A DNA stretch of 64,000 bases from Arthrobacter pityocampae (GCF_002927275.1 NZ_PRKW01000007.1:1-64000), one strand, 5' to 3'. Positions 17,547 to 26,537 are shown, numbered from the stretch's first letter. Program-made: numbers and translations. The notes: generated by a model not told the origin, from the letters alone.

Positions 17547-18638
17547 CTAGCCGGCGTTCAGGGAACCGTCGTAGAACGGGTAGTCCGTGTAACCCTCCGC
17601 GCCCGTCGAGTAGAACGTAGCCGGGTTCGGCTCGTTCTCCGGCAGGTTCTCCTGCCAACGGCGTGCGAGGTCGGGGTTCGCGATGGCGGGACGGCCGACG
17701 ACGACGGCGTCGCCCACGCCGTCCTCGAGGATGGCGATGGCTTCGTCGCGATTGGTGATGACACCGAACCCGCTGTTGATGAGGACGGGGCCGCCGAAGC
17801 GCGTCCGCAGGTCCTGCACCAGGTCACCCGTGGGATCGGCGTGCAGGACGCTCAGGTAGGCGAGCTTCAGGGGTGCGAGGGCGTCGACCAGCGTGCCGTA
17901 GGTCGCGTGGACGTCGGCTGCCTCGGTCTCGAGCGCGTCCTGGATGTTGTGCGCCGGGGAGATGCGCAGGCCGACCTTCTCCGCGCCGACCTCGGCCGCG
18001 ACAGCCGTGACGAGCTCGATCAGGAACTGCGCGCGCTTCTCCGGCGATCCGCCGTAGGCGTCCTCGCGCTGGTTCGACTCGGGGGAGAGGAATTCGTGCA
18101 GCAGGTAGCCGTTGGCGCCGTGCAGTTCGACGCCGTCGAAGCCTGCGACGTCGATGGCCTTCCGGGAGGCGGTGACGAACTCCTCGATGATGCCCGGGAG
18201 TTCCTCGGTGGTGAGGGCGTGCGGCACCGGGTAGGGCTGCTTACCCGTGCTGGTGCGCGTGACGCCGTCGATCGCGACGGCGCTCGGCGCCACCACCTCG
18301 TACCCGCCGTTCGTGTCGGGGTGGGTCACCCGGCCCGCGTGCATGACCTGCGCGACGATCCGCCCTCCGTCGGCGTGGACGGCGTCCGTGACGCGCTTCC
18401 AGCCCGCGAGCTGCTCGTCCTCGACCAGGCCCGGCTGGCCCGGGAAGCCCTGGCCGGCATGGCTGGGGTAGGTGCCCTCGCTGACGATCAGGCCGAGCGA
18501 GGCGCGCTGCCGGTAGTGCTCCACCACGAGATCGCCCGGGATGCCTGCGTCACCGGAACGGACCCGGGTGAGCGGCGCCATCACCACGCGGTTGGGGAGT
18601 TCGAGCGTGCCGAGCGTGAGGGGGGAGAACAGTTTCAC
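17547..18638 (-). CDS. Alkene reductase, old yellow enzyme family
   Basis: The 363-residue FMN enzyme reduces activated C=C bonds (enones, nitro compounds, maleimides) with NAD(P)H. It starts LFSPLTLGTLELPNRVVMAPLTRVR, as the NemA/OYE class does, and has the substrate/FMN motifs GRIVAQVMHAGR, GFDGVELHGANGYLLHEFLSP (H and N of the HGAN pair bind substrate), SNQREDAYGGS, and the FMN-phosphate segment INSGFGV...VGRPAIANPDL near the end. Length is normal. The start is a GTG with AGGA 6 bases upstream. It is a single gene; the physiological substrate is unknown. Confidence 0.93.
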   Translation of the reverse strand: MKLFSPLTLGTLELPNRVVMAPLTRVRSGDAGIPGDLVVEHYRQRASLGLIVSEGTYPSHAGQGFPGQPGLVEDEQLAGWKRVTDAVHADGGRIVAQVMHAGRVTHPDTNGGYEVVAPSAVAIDGVTRTSTGKQPYPVPHALTTEELPGIIEEFVTASRKAIDVAGFDGVELHGANGYLLHEFLSPESNQREDAYGGSPEKRAQFLIELVTAVAAEVGAEKVGLRISPAHNIQDALETEAADVHATYGTLVDALAPLKLAYLSVLHADPTGDLVQDLRTRFGGPVLINSGFGVITNRDEAIAILEDGVGDAVVVGRPAIANPDLARRWQENLPENEPNPATFYSTGAEGYTDYPFYDGSLNAG

Positions 18639-18729
18639 GAGGTCCTACTTTCCGGTCGATGTCTACTGGCGGCAACCGGGGCGCGCGGGGACGTATTCCG
18701 AATGTGGGGTGCGTCACGGGTGCGGACGC

Positions 18730-18765
18730 GACGAAGCCCCGGGGGTGCGACCCCGGGGCTTCGTC
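18730..18765 (-). terminator. Terminator of the acidic-protein gene
   Basis: A perfect 15-bp stem (18730-18744 with 18751-18765) with a 6-base loop lies directly downstream of the minus-strand gene ending at 18778. Confidence 0.88.
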
Positions 18766-18777
18766 CTGCAGCAGGCG

Positions 18778-19227
18778 TTACTCGCTGTCTGCTTCGTCGA
18801 TCGCGCTCAGCGGCGAACCGCCACGGTTGGCGGGGTCGTCGCTGGCGTCGACCTCGTCGTCCTCCATCATGCCGAAATCGACGTCGGCCGCGGCCTCACC
18901 GAGCATCGGCTCCTCGGTCGGATACTGCTCGTCGCCGTGCTCGTACCGGGCCTCGGCCGTCTCCGCGCGGAGGGTCTGGTCGCTGAGGACGCCTTCCTCG
19001 CCGATCACGGGGACGCCGTTCTCGTCGGCGACGCCGGTCAGCCCGGGCTCGTCCTGCAGCAGGGGATCCTCCTGCCAGTGGTCCGGGTCGACCTCCGCGG
19101 CTCCCTCGTAGCTGTCCGGACGGCCCTCCAGGACCGGGTCGAAGGCCTCCGGGGCGAGCGCGTCGTTCAGCACCTCGGGCTCTTCGTCCCTGAGGGTCAG
19201 TTCCTCATCGGGAAGGTTCTCGGTCAT
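18778..19227 (-). CDS. Acidic hydrophilic protein, 149 residues
   Basis: The product is very rich in Asp and Glu (for example PDEELTLRDEEPEVLND) with no hydrophobic core, cysteine or membrane segment; it is probably largely disordered. A ribosome site AAAGG lies about 9 bases before the ATG at 19227. The frame stays open to 19377, but the extension has a non-protein-like composition. I recognise no domain. Similar small acidic proteins are common in Micrococcaceae, and some are stress- or general-purpose proteins, but no role can be claimed. Confidence 0.75.
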   Translation of the reverse strand: MTENLPDEELTLRDEEPEVLNDALAPEAFDPVLEGRPDSYEGAAEVDPDHWQEDPLLQDEPGLTGVADENGVPVIGEEGVLSDQTLRAETAEARYEHGDEQYPTEEPMLGEAAADVDFGMMEDDEVDASDDPANRGGSPLSAIDEADSE

Positions 19228-19342
19228 CGTCTCTGCCTTTCGTCGGTGCTGCGCATCGTCGATCATCAGCCTACTGATGAGCGGGCCCGGGCGACAGTTC
19301 GCGCTGCCGCCCGTGCCGTTCGGGCCGCCGGGCCGGATCGAC

Positions 19343-20209
19343 CTAGACGTGATCGCGCCAGCTGTGCCGGGGCTCATACCCCAGCGTCCGCCGCGCCCTG
19401 TCGATCGAGAGGAGTGTCTCGTGCTCGCCCACCTCGCGCGTCAGTTCCACCCCGGGGAAAACCTCCGCCGCCAGATCCGCGCTGGCCCGGCTCATGACGG
19501 TGTCCGCGGCCGCGATGATGAAGCGGTCGAAGCCCGGCGCCGCGTTCTCCAGCGCCTTCGCCACGGCCTGGGCGCCGTCCCGGCCGTCGATGTACCCCCA
19601 CAGGTTCCACTTCCGAGCGGTCGCATCGGCGTCGAAGGACGGGAACTCGGCGTAGTCCTCCGGATCCATGACGTTCGAGAACCGCAGCGCGGTGATGCTC
19701 AGCTGCGGATCCCAGCGCGTCAGTTCGATCGCCAGCTGCTCCTCGAGGTGCTTGACGAGGGAGTAGGTGCTCTCGGGACGCGCCGGGTACTCCTCGTCCA
19801 CCGGGATGTACGGGGGCGGGGTGTCGAACGGGAGCCCGAGGACTGTCTCGCTGGAGGCGTACACGACCCGCTTGATACCGGCCCGCCGGCAGGCCTGGAA
19901 GACGTTGTAGGTGGCGGCCATGTTGTTGTGGAACGTCGCCGCGTCCGCCTGCAGGCCCGGAGCCGGGATGGCCCCGAGGTGCACGACGGCGTCGAGGCCT
20001 GCGTGCCGGTCGTCCACGCCGAGGAGCGCATCGAGGACCTGGCCGTAGTCCCGCAGGTCGATGCGCAGGAAGGTCGGAGTGCGCTCGCCATGCTGGTCGA
20101 GCTCGAGGACTGTGTGCCCGGCCTCGCGCAGACCACGGACGACACTGCGCCCCAGCTTCCCGTTCGAGCCCGTGACCGCGACCTTGAGGGGGGCCGTCGT
20201 CGCCGCCAT
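19343..20209 (-). CDS. NAD-dependent epimerase/dehydratase (extended SDR)
   Basis: The 288-residue protein is an extended short-chain dehydrogenase: Rossmann glycine motif TGSNGKLG (13-20), the acidic DLRD segment (51-54), HLGA (77-80), YASSE (117-121) and the catalytic YSLVK (Y149, K153). It would act on a nucleotide sugar, uronic acid or similar substrate; the size and HLGAIPAPG motif resemble uronate-dehydrogenase-like members. Its ATG overlaps the stop of the aldo/keto reductase (TGATG), so the two enzymes are likely made together and may act in one sugar pathway. Confidence 0.85.
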   Translation of the reverse strand: MAATTAPLKVAVTGSNGKLGRSVVRGLREAGHTVLELDQHGERTPTFLRIDLRDYGQVLDALLGVDDRHAGLDAVVHLGAIPAPGLQADAATFHNNMAATYNVFQACRRAGIKRVVYASSETVLGLPFDTPPPYIPVDEEYPARPESTYSLVKHLEEQLAIELTRWDPQLSITALRFSNVMDPEDYAEFPSFDADATARKWNLWGYIDGRDGAQAVAKALENAAPGFDRFIIAAADTVMSRASADLAAEVFPGVELTREVGEHETLLSIDRARRTLGYEPRHSWRDHV

Positions 20210-21213
20210 CAGACCGGCCGCGTCTCGGGGGAGGCGGTCTTCGCGACGTCCGTCTCGGCGAGGTCGCCGATCGCGTCGTCGATGGCCTTGAGGACGTCGT
20301 CCTCGAGCTTGACGCCCGCGGCGACGGCGTTCGACTCCACCTGCTCGGGCCGGGAGGCGCCGATGATCGCCGAGGCGACGTTCTTGTTCTGCAGCACCCA
20401 TGCGATGGCCAGCTGGGCCATCGTGAGGCCCACACCGTCGGCGATCGGCGCGAGCTTCTGGACGCCCGTCAGCACCTCGTCGCTCATCCAGCGCTTGATC
20501 ATGTCAGCGCCGCCCTTGTCGTCCGAGGCCCGCGTGCCCTGCTCGGGCTGAGCGCCCGGCGTGTACTTGCCGGTCAGCACTCCCTGCGCGACGGGCGACC
20601 AGACGATCTGCGACAGCCCGAGCTCCTCGGACGTGGGGACGACGTCGCCCTCGATGACACGCCACAGCATCGAGTACTGGGGCTGGTTGGAGATGAGCTG
20701 GAAGCCGAGGTCCTTGGCGAGGGCGTGGCCGTCGCGGATCTGCTGCGCCGTCCACTCGCTGACCCCGATGTACAGGGCCTTGCCCTGTCGGACGATGTCG
20801 GCGAACGCCTGCATCGTCTCCTCCAGCGGCGTCTCGTAGTCGTACCGGTGGGCCTGGTAGAGATCGACGTAGTCGGTCTGCAGGCGCTGCAGCGATCCGT
20901 CGATCGATTCCATGATGTGTTTGCGGGACAGCCCGACGTCGTTGTGTCCCTTGGGGCCCGTGGGCCCCCAGACCTTCGTGAAGATCTCGAGCGACTGGCG
21001 CCGCTCACCCTTGAGTGCTGCGCCGAGGACCGTCTCCGCCGCCGTGTTGGCGTACACGTCCGCGGTGTCGAAGGTGGTGATGCCGACGTCGAGGGCCGCG
21101 CGCACGCACTGCGTGGCGACGTCGTTCTCCACCTGCGATCCGTGGGTGAGCCAGTTGCCGTAGGTGATTTCCGAGATCTTGAAGCCGCTGTTGCCGAGGT
21201 ATCTGAAGTCCAT
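20209..21213 (-). CDS. Aldo/keto reductase
   Basis: The 334-residue NADP-dependent oxidoreductase reduces carbonyls. The catalytic tetrad is D49, Y54 (FDTADVYANT), K80 (IFTKVWG) and H122 (YQAHRYD). Sequence style (MDFRYLGNSGFKISEITYGN and the C-terminal SAIIGASRPEQVESN) places it with the potassium-channel-beta-subunit-like AKR group. The ATG at 21213 is preceded at 7 bases by TAGCAT and has no ribosome site, so it is probably leaderless; a GTG six codons upstream is possible. It is the first gene of a two-gene unit with the SDR epimerase. Confidence 0.9.
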   Translation of the reverse strand: MDFRYLGNSGFKISEITYGNWLTHGSQVENDVATQCVRAALDVGITTFDTADVYANTAAETVLGAALKGERRQSLEIFTKVWGPTGPKGHNDVGLSRKHIMESIDGSLQRLQTDYVDLYQAHRYDYETPLEETMQAFADIVRQGKALYIGVSEWTAQQIRDGHALAKDLGFQLISNQPQYSMLWRVIEGDVVPTSEELGLSQIVWSPVAQGVLTGKYTPGAQPEQGTRASDDKGGADMIKRWMSDEVLTGVQKLAPIADGVGLTMAQLAIAWVLQNKNVASAIIGASRPEQVESNAVAAGVKLEDDVLKAIDDAIGDLAETDVAKTASPETRPV

Positions 21214-21220
21214 AGCGCCG

Positions 21221-21226
21221 ATGCTA
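21221..21226 (-). promoter_or_regulatory. -10 box of the aldo/keto reductase
   Basis: TAGCAT on the minus strand lies 7 bases before the ATG at 21213, with no Shine-Dalgarno in between. Confidence 0.45.
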
Positions 21227-21311
21227 ACCACCGGGATGGGGCGAGTACAGGAAACCCGGTTCCCGAGGCAACCAATGCGTCATGCGACGCGAAGGGGTAG
21301 TGTCCAGCCGC

Positions 21312-21317
21312 TAGACT
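21312..21317 (+). promoter_or_regulatory. -10 box of the FemX-like gene
   Basis: TAGACT lies 42 bases before the TTG at 21360. Here, unlike the leaderless cases, a real 5' leader with a ribosome site (GAGGAA) follows. Confidence 0.4.
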
Positions 21318-21359
21318 TGTGCGCGTCCTTCGGTAGCCACCATCAGTGAATGAGGAATC

Positions 21360-22433
21360 TTGGTCGACTTCAGCGCTCGTTTCGCCACCGGGACGGAGCA
21401 GCGGGATTGGGATTCCCTCGTGACGGCGAACCCGGGCGGGGGCAACCTGCTCTCCTCCGCCGCGTTCGCGGAGGTGAAGTCCCACCACGGGTGGCGGCCC
21501 CGCTTCGTGGTCCTCGAAGGCCCGGGATACACGACCCACAACCTCGTCCTGGAGAAGAAGGTCCCGCTCATCGGGGCGCTGTGGTATCTGATCAAGGGCC
21601 CCGCGGTCAGCGAGGCCGCCCATGTTCCGGCCGCGGCACGCGCCGTCGCCGACCTCGCCCGCAGGGAAGGCCACAACGTCTTCGCTATCAAGGTCGAACC
21701 GGACCTCGTGGACGGTCCGGAGGTCCAGGAGGTGCTGCGCTCGGCCGGACTCGTCAAGACCTTCAACCTGCAGCCCAACGACAGCACGGCGGTCCTGGAC
21801 ACCACGCCGGACGCGAACCAGCTGCTGCGGAACCTCCACTCGCGCGGCCGCAACGCGGTCCGCCGGGCACTCCGGGAGGGCGTCGAGGTGCGGCGCATGG
21901 AGCCGACGCGGGAGACCTTCGAGGCCATGTACTCGCTCATGTCGCACATCGAGGACCGCTCGGCCGCCCGGATGCGCTCGTTCGAGTACTACAGCCGCTT
22001 CTGGCAGAACTTCGTGGACGCGGGGCAGGGCCGTTTCTACTTCGTGTACGAGGACGGGCAGCCCTCGGTCGGCGCATTCGTGGTCAACTACGGCACGAAG
22101 GGCACCTACAAGGACGGCGGGTCCCGGCCGGGCCGCACCCAGTACGGGGATTCGCACCTCGTGCAGTGGCAGGCGATCACGGACCTCAAGGACGAGTTCG
22201 GGATCGTCGAGTACGACTTCTGCGGCACCCCGCCGAGCGCCCGGCTGAAGGACAAGGACCATCCGCACCACGGCCTGGGACTGTTCAAGACGAGTTTCAC
22301 CAAGACGGTGACGGACTACGCGGGGTGTTACGACCTCGTGGTCAGTGCCTGGAAATATCGTGTCTGGAACACGATCGCGGAACGTGTGGCGCGCCAGATC
22401 TACTGGCGACGCACGCACCAGCCGTTCTACTGA
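21360..22433 (+). CDS. FemA/FemX-type peptidoglycan bridge aminoacyltransferase
   Basis: The 357-residue protein has two GNAT-like halves typical of FemABX enzymes, which add amino acids from aminoacyl-tRNA to the peptidoglycan stem or interpeptide bridge on the lipid precursor, at the cytoplasmic membrane face. Supporting segments are NPGGGNLLSSAAFAEVKSHH in the first half and SRGRNAVRRALREGVEV, AFVVNYGTKGTYKDGGS and EYDFCGTPP in the second. Micrococcaceae have branched peptidoglycan with interpeptide bridges, so such an enzyme is expected. Start is a TTG with GAGGAA 4-5 bases before it. The next gene follows after 46 bases. Confidence 0.9.
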   Translation: MVDFSARFATGTEQRDWDSLVTANPGGGNLLSSAAFAEVKSHHGWRPRFVVLEGPGYTTHNLVLEKKVPLIGALWYLIKGPAVSEAAHVPAAARAVADLARREGHNVFAIKVEPDLVDGPEVQEVLRSAGLVKTFNLQPNDSTAVLDTTPDANQLLRNLHSRGRNAVRRALREGVEVRRMEPTRETFEAMYSLMSHIEDRSAARMRSFEYYSRFWQNFVDAGQGRFYFVYEDGQPSVGAFVVNYGTKGTYKDGGSRPGRTQYGDSHLVQWQAITDLKDEFGIVEYDFCGTPPSARLKDKDHPHHGLGLFKTSFTKTVTDYAGCYDLVVSAWKYRVWNTIAERVARQIYWRRTHQPFY

Positions 22434-22479
22434 GGACGTGCCCGGAGAGGGCGCGGCGATCGACGCATGAAAGGCCGCT

Positions 22480-24168
22480 GTGAAAGACGGTTCGACCCCG
22501 GCTGATGGACTCCTGCCCCCTGATCCGTCGCCCGTGGCGGAGGCGCTCCCGGTGATCCGGCGCCCCTTCGACCCGACCGACGACGAGAAGCGTCAGCTGG
22601 CGGCCGGTAAGGGCGGCGCCGGCAGGAAGAGCGGCCGGGCCGGTACCCCACCGAAGCGTCCGACGTCGGAACCGAAGGCACCCCGGCCCTCCCGCCAGCG
22701 GCCGCCCGTCACGAGGCCCACGGACGCGCTGCCCACGACGCCGCAGAGAGTGCCGTCGTCGATCCGGTCCAACGCGGCAGCCCGGAACGTGCTGCGCCGC
22801 CTCGTGCAGGGCGAGGCGCCGCCCACCCAGGCGATGAGCATCGTGGAGCGGCTGGCCGGGAGCCCCTACGCGAACCCGACGATCCAGGTCGGCGGCCCCG
22901 ACGCCGGCGCCCGCAAGGCCCTCGACTTCGCCCTGAATCTCGCCGAGACCATGTTCCGGTACGGCGCGGGTGCCCTCGAGGTGGAGACGAGCATCATCGC
23001 GGTCACCGCCGCGTTCGGCCTCGACAACATCGAGGTGGACATCACCAACCAGTCCGTGATCATCAACTACTCCGCGAAGGACCAGACACCGACGACGGTG
23101 CTGCGGGTGGTCCGTTCCTGGACGAACAACTACGCGGGCCTCACGGCGATCCACCGGCTCGTCTCCGACATCGCCGACGGCGGGGTGTCCCGGACCGAGG
23201 CCGCCCAGCGGCTCGACGAGATCACCCACCGGCCGAAGCCCTTCCCGCGCTGGATGGTGACCGCCGCGTTCGGCATCTTCTCGGCGGCCATCGTGGCCTT
23301 CGTCGGCGGCACCCTGCTCGGCTCGCTGGTCGGCTTCATCAGCTGCATCCTCGTGGACCTGGTCAGCCGGAAGCTGGGGGAGTGGCGTGTGCCGGAGTTC
23401 TTCTCCGTGGCCACCTCGGCCGCACTCGTCACCCTGATCGCGATGCTGTTCTGGTGGCTCCAGGTGCCGATCACCCCGGCGCTGGTGGTGGTGGGCGGCA
23501 TCCTGCTGCTCCTGCCGACCGGCCGCCTCGTCTCGGCGACACAGGACGCCATCAACGGCTTCCCGGTCACGGCAGCAGGGCGGTACCTCTCGGCGATCCT
23601 CGTCTTCGCCGCGCTCGTGGCCGGGATCGCCGTCGCCCTCGTGGCCGGATCGGCGATCGGGATCCCCGAACTCGACGTGTTCGAATCCACCGGCATCCAG
23701 TACCCGTGGCCCCTGGTCGCGGTGCTCATCTTCGTCGCCGTGGCCATGATCTGCATCGCCGAGCAGACCGACGTGAAGCTCGTGGTCCCTACGTCCCTGG
23801 TCGCTGTCGCCGGGTACCTGCTGCTGATCGGCGCCGTGGCGGCGGGTGTCGGCTACCGGCTGGCGCCGGCCCTCGCGGCCATCCTCATCGGGGGGCTCTC
23901 CCGCGTCGTGTCCCTCCGGTTCGGGGCGCCCCAACTGGTGGTCGCGGTTCCGGCCGTGCTGTTCCTCTATCCCGGGCTGTCCATCTTCCGCTCGATGTAC
24001 ACGCTCACCATCGAGTCGGAGTTCGTGTCCGACGGCGCGCTCGGGCTGTTCAACGCCCTGACCGTCGTACTCGCCATCGCGGCGGGCGTGGTCCTCGGTG
24101 ACAATCTGGCACGGCCGTTCACCCGGAAGCTCAGCTCCGACGAGCGGCAGCGGAACCGGCGGCGGTAG
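22480..24168 (+). CDS. thrE: Threonine/serine exporter, ThrE family
   Basis: The 562-residue membrane protein matches ThrE: a cytoplasmic N-terminal half with a Pro/Arg/Thr-rich disordered start (about 1-95), a soluble DUF1212 domain around ALDFALNLAETMFRYGAGAL (about 145-240), and about ten hydrophobic helices from residue 260 to 555, ending with the second ThrE_2-like half. ThrE exports threonine and serine driven by the proton gradient in corynebacteria. The start is a GTG with AAAGG upstream, 46 bases after the FemX gene, so both may share a transcript. Confidence 0.87.
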   Translation: MKDGSTPADGLLPPDPSPVAEALPVIRRPFDPTDDEKRQLAAGKGGAGRKSGRAGTPPKRPTSEPKAPRPSRQRPPVTRPTDALPTTPQRVPSSIRSNAAARNVLRRLVQGEAPPTQAMSIVERLAGSPYANPTIQVGGPDAGARKALDFALNLAETMFRYGAGALEVETSIIAVTAAFGLDNIEVDITNQSVIINYSAKDQTPTTVLRVVRSWTNNYAGLTAIHRLVSDIADGGVSRTEAAQRLDEITHRPKPFPRWMVTAAFGIFSAAIVAFVGGTLLGSLVGFISCILVDLVSRKLGEWRVPEFFSVATSAALVTLIAMLFWWLQVPITPALVVVGGILLLLPTGRLVSATQDAINGFPVTAAGRYLSAILVFAALVAGIAVALVAGSAIGIPELDVFESTGIQYPWPLVAVLIFVAVAMICIAEQTDVKLVVPTSLVAVAGYLLLIGAVAAGVGYRLAPALAAILIGGLSRVVSLRFGAPQLVVAVPAVLFLYPGLSIFRSMYTLTIESEFVSDGALGLFNALTVVLAIAAGVVLGDNLARPFTRKLSSDERQRNRRR

Positions 24169-24271
24169 CCCCGCCCGGCGGGTACGGAGCGTCAGTGGGT
24201 GCGGCACGCCTGCGCAGCGGAATCCGGGCGCGACGGCGCCGGTCCACGTCCGACTGGTCGTGTGCCTCGGA

Positions 24272-25087
24272 TCAGCTGTGCGCCTTCGACGACGTGCGCG
24301 TCCAGTCGACGGGGTCGGCGCCCTGCCGGGCCAGGAGGTCGTTGGTGCGGGAGAAGGGCCGGGACCCGAAGAACCCGCGGGAGGCCGAGAGCGGGCTGGG
24401 ATGCACCGATTCGACCGTCGGCGTGGCGCCGAGCAGCGGCTTGAGGCGGAGGGCGTCCTTGCCCCACAGGATCGCGACGAGCGGCCCACCCCGTGCCACC
24501 AGTGCGCGGATGGCGGCGTCGGACACCTCTTCCCAGCCCAGCCCCCGGTGCGACGCCGCCTCACCCGCCCGCACCGTCAGTACCCGGTTGAGCAGGAGGA
24601 CACCCTGCTCGGCCCAGCCGGACAGGTCGCCCGACGCGGGCGGCTGCGCGCCGGTGTCCGAGGCGAGCTCCCGGTAGATGTTCGCGAGGCTTCGCGGGAT
24701 CGGCCGGGTCCGCGGATCGACGGCGAAGCTGAGCCCGACGGCGTGCCCCACCGTGGGGTAGGGATCCTGCCCCACGATGACGACCCGGATGCTGTCCAGC
24801 GGGGTGGTGAAGGCCCGGAGGATCCGCGAGGCCTCCGGCAGGACCCGGTGTCCGCCGTCGAGGTCCTCCGCCAGGGACACGGCGAGCCGGTGGAGGACCG
24901 GCTCGACCGGCTTGAGCGCGGCCGCCCAGTCGGCGGGCACCAGATCCTCGATACGCGCCGGGGCCGCGAAGGGGAAGGCAGAGGTGTCGGGGCCCGGCCG
25001 CCCGTCCGTCCGGGGCTGCGGGACGCCGGTCCCGCTGCCCGTGGGCGAGTCCGGCAGGTCGAACAGGGTGGGATCGGCGGAAGTCAT
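24272..25087 (-). CDS. ung: Uracil-DNA glycosylase, family 1
   Basis: Ung removes uracil from DNA and starts base-excision repair. The 271-residue protein has the catalytic water-activating motif GQDPYPT (106-112, D108) and the minor-groove leucine-intercalation motif HPSPLS (229-234), plus [12 protein letters not shown] and WGKDA. It has an N-terminal extension of about 45 residues that looks disordered. The open frame runs to 25210, but the ATG at 25087 gives the family length. It is divergent from the DUF3263 gene, with an 18-bp palindrome in the shared upstream region. Confidence 0.94.
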   Translation of the reverse strand: MTSADPTLFDLPDSPTGSGTGVPQPRTDGRPGPDTSAFPFAAPARIEDLVPADWAAALKPVEPVLHRLAVSLAEDLDGGHRVLPEASRILRAFTTPLDSIRVVIVGQDPYPTVGHAVGLSFAVDPRTRPIPRSLANIYRELASDTGAQPPASGDLSGWAEQGVLLLNRVLTVRAGEAASHRGLGWEEVSDAAIRALVARGGPLVAILWGKDALRLKPLLGATPTVESVHPSPLSASRGFFGSRPFSRTNDLLARQGADPVDWTRTSSKAHS

Positions 25088-25126
25088 GACCCCATTCTCG
25101 CCCGGGCGCCGCCCGCGTGCCGTTCG

Positions 25127-25144
25127 AATGACACCGGTGTCATT
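25127..25144. promoter_or_regulatory. Perfect 18-bp palindrome, candidate operator
   Basis: AATGACACC at 25127-25135 is followed directly by its reverse complement GGTGTCATT (25136-25144). The site covers the -35 box and the start of the spacer of the DUF3263 promoter, in the divergent region between ung and that gene. A dimeric repressor bound here would block RNA polymerase. Confidence 0.6.
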
Positions 25145-25156
25145 GCCCACTATCAT
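25128..25156 (+). promoter_or_regulatory. Promoter of the DUF3263 gene
   Basis: ATGACA (25128-25133, five of six matches to the -35 consensus) is separated by 17 bases from TATCAT (25151-25156, -10). The predicted start site is about 35 bases before the ATG at 25198. Confidence 0.6.
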
Positions 25157-25197
25157 GGACTGACAGTTGTGCCCGCTGAAGGAAGGCGACAGGGGAG

Positions 25198-25503
25198 ATG
25201 GCCGAGCCACAGCGGCATTCGGATGACGCGACGTCCGGGTCGGACGATCGGCTGGCCCTGGGCGACCGCGAGCAGCGGATGCTCGCCCTCGAACGCGAAT
25301 GGTGGAAGTACTCCGGCGCCAAGGAGCAGGCCATCCGCGACCTGTTCAGCATGTCCGCCACCCACTACTACCAGGCGCTCAATGCCCTCATCGACACCGA
25401 GGCGGCCCTCGCGCACGACCCGATGCTCGTCAAGAGGCTCAGGCGCCTCAGGTCCACCCGGCAGAAGGCACGCTCGGCCCGCCGGCTCGGCGCGGACATC
25501 TAG
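25198..25503 (+). CDS. DUF3263 protein
   Basis: The 101-residue protein matches DUF3263 of actinobacteria. It contains [20 protein letters not shown], then a helix-turn-helix-like segment ([20 protein letters not shown], about 46-65) and a basic tail ([17 protein letters not shown]). The layout suggests a small DNA-binding protein, though the family has no proven function. AAGGAAGG lies 12 bases upstream and GGGGAG touches the ATG. The LytR_C gene follows after 42 bases, so the two are probably co-transcribed. Confidence 0.85.
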   Translation: MAEPQRHSDDATSGSDDRLALGDREQRMLALEREWWKYSGAKEQAIRDLFSMSATHYYQALNALIDTEAALAHDPMLVKRLRRLRSTRQKARSARRLGADI

Positions 25504-25545
25504 GACGTCCCGCCATCCCCGACGCGCGAAGGACCACCCACACCC

Positions 25546-26148
25546 ATGACTGAACACCCGCGGGACGAGTTCGACCGCGTCCCCGCAACGTCCGCGCGCC
25601 AGGGGGTCCACCGGGAGCGGTTCATCCCGGCGCGGTCCAACGGCCTCGGGCTCAAGATCACCGTGGGGGTCCTGGCGCTCCTCGTCGGCCTGGGCTCCTA
25701 CTTCGTCCTTCCCCGCCTCGGTTTCACCGGAGGAGACGACGGCGGTGCGGCAGCGTCGTCGGGGGCCTCCGCGACGGCAGAGCCGTCCAGTTCCGCATCT
25801 CCCGACGCGACGAGCGCAACGAGCGAGCCCAGCGCGACGGCGACAGCCACCGCCTCCGCTGCGGCGGACGCGGCGGACCGGGCCCAGACCGTCAACGTCC
25901 TCAACGGGACGGGCTCGCCGGGACTGGCGACGGTGGCGGCGAGCCGGCTGGCCGCCGCGGGCTGGACGTCCGCCCTCCCCGGGAACTGGGCGGGTGTCCC
26001 GGTGGATGCATCCGTCGTCTTCTACAACGGCGAGGAGCAGCGTGGCGCCGCGGAAGCCGTGGCCGAGGACCTCGACATCGAGGACCTCGTCGAGAGTGCG
26101 GACATCTCTCCGGCGATCTCCGTGGTCCTCGGGCCCGATTTCAAATAG
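25546..26148 (+). CDS. LytR C-terminal domain membrane protein
   Basis: The 200-residue protein has a cytoplasmic N-terminus of about 35 residues, one transmembrane helix (about 36-55, LKITVGVLALLVGLGSYFVL), an Ala/Ser/Thr linker (about 65-110) and a C-terminal LytR_C domain (about 115-198) with VNVLNGTGSPGLATVAASRL and the closing ISVVLGPDFK. In actinobacteria these pair with DUF3263 proteins. LytR_C domains occur on the ligases that attach polymers to peptidoglycan; this protein lacks the catalytic LCP domain, so an accessory envelope role is an inference. Confidence 0.86.
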   Translation: MTEHPRDEFDRVPATSARQGVHRERFIPARSNGLGLKITVGVLALLVGLGSYFVLPRLGFTGGDDGGAAASSGASATAEPSSSASPDATSATSEPSATATATASAAADAADRAQTVNVLNGTGSPGLATVAASRLAAAGWTSALPGNWAGVPVDASVVFYNGEEQRGAAEAVAEDLDIEDLVESADISPAISVVLGPDFK

Positions 26149-26537
26149 CAGACGGGAATGCAGGACGTCCCCTCCCGTCCGTCACCAGTGTGCCGTCCGC
26201 CCCGGGTCACCGTCCGCCTCCGGCGTGACGGAGCCCTGAGGGTGGGCACAGGAGTCCAGCGGGCCGACGGGACGAGCTGGATGATGCCGATCCCCGCAGC
26301 GATGGGGCAGACCCGGCAGATCCGAGAAGGAGCGGCCGGGGCGGCAGGGCATGAGTCCCTGCCGCCCCTCTGGGCGCACCCCGCCCGAGCGCCTTCTGCT
26401 AGACCTGCGGTGGGACGCACCATGAGTTGAGCCCCCGTAATCCGGCCCGGGCCAGGGGCCAAGGTCCCCACCTCCGACGGGGACGTGGACGTGGCGGGTG
26501 GACCGGCCCGGGGACCACTATCGGGAGGCCCGGGCGG
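26149..26537. other. 389-base gap before the groEL operators, no gene recognised
   Basis: Open frames here lack ribosome sites and protein-like composition on both strands. The stretch holds one strong hairpin (26338-26368). It is otherwise featureless up to the CIRCE region. Confidence 0.5.
26338..26368 (+). terminator. Hairpin terminator upstream of groEL
   Basis: A perfect 12-bp stem (ggggcggcaggg, 26338-26349, with 26357-26368) and a 7-base loop lie about 190 bases after the LytR_C gene. It probably ends that transcript; no T-run follows. Confidence 0.6.

Noticed and set aside
22342-24564. 740-codon minus-strand frame across the ThrE gene
   Set aside because: Antisense shadow of the ThrE gene with Arg/Asp/Gly-rich composition and no recognisable motif.
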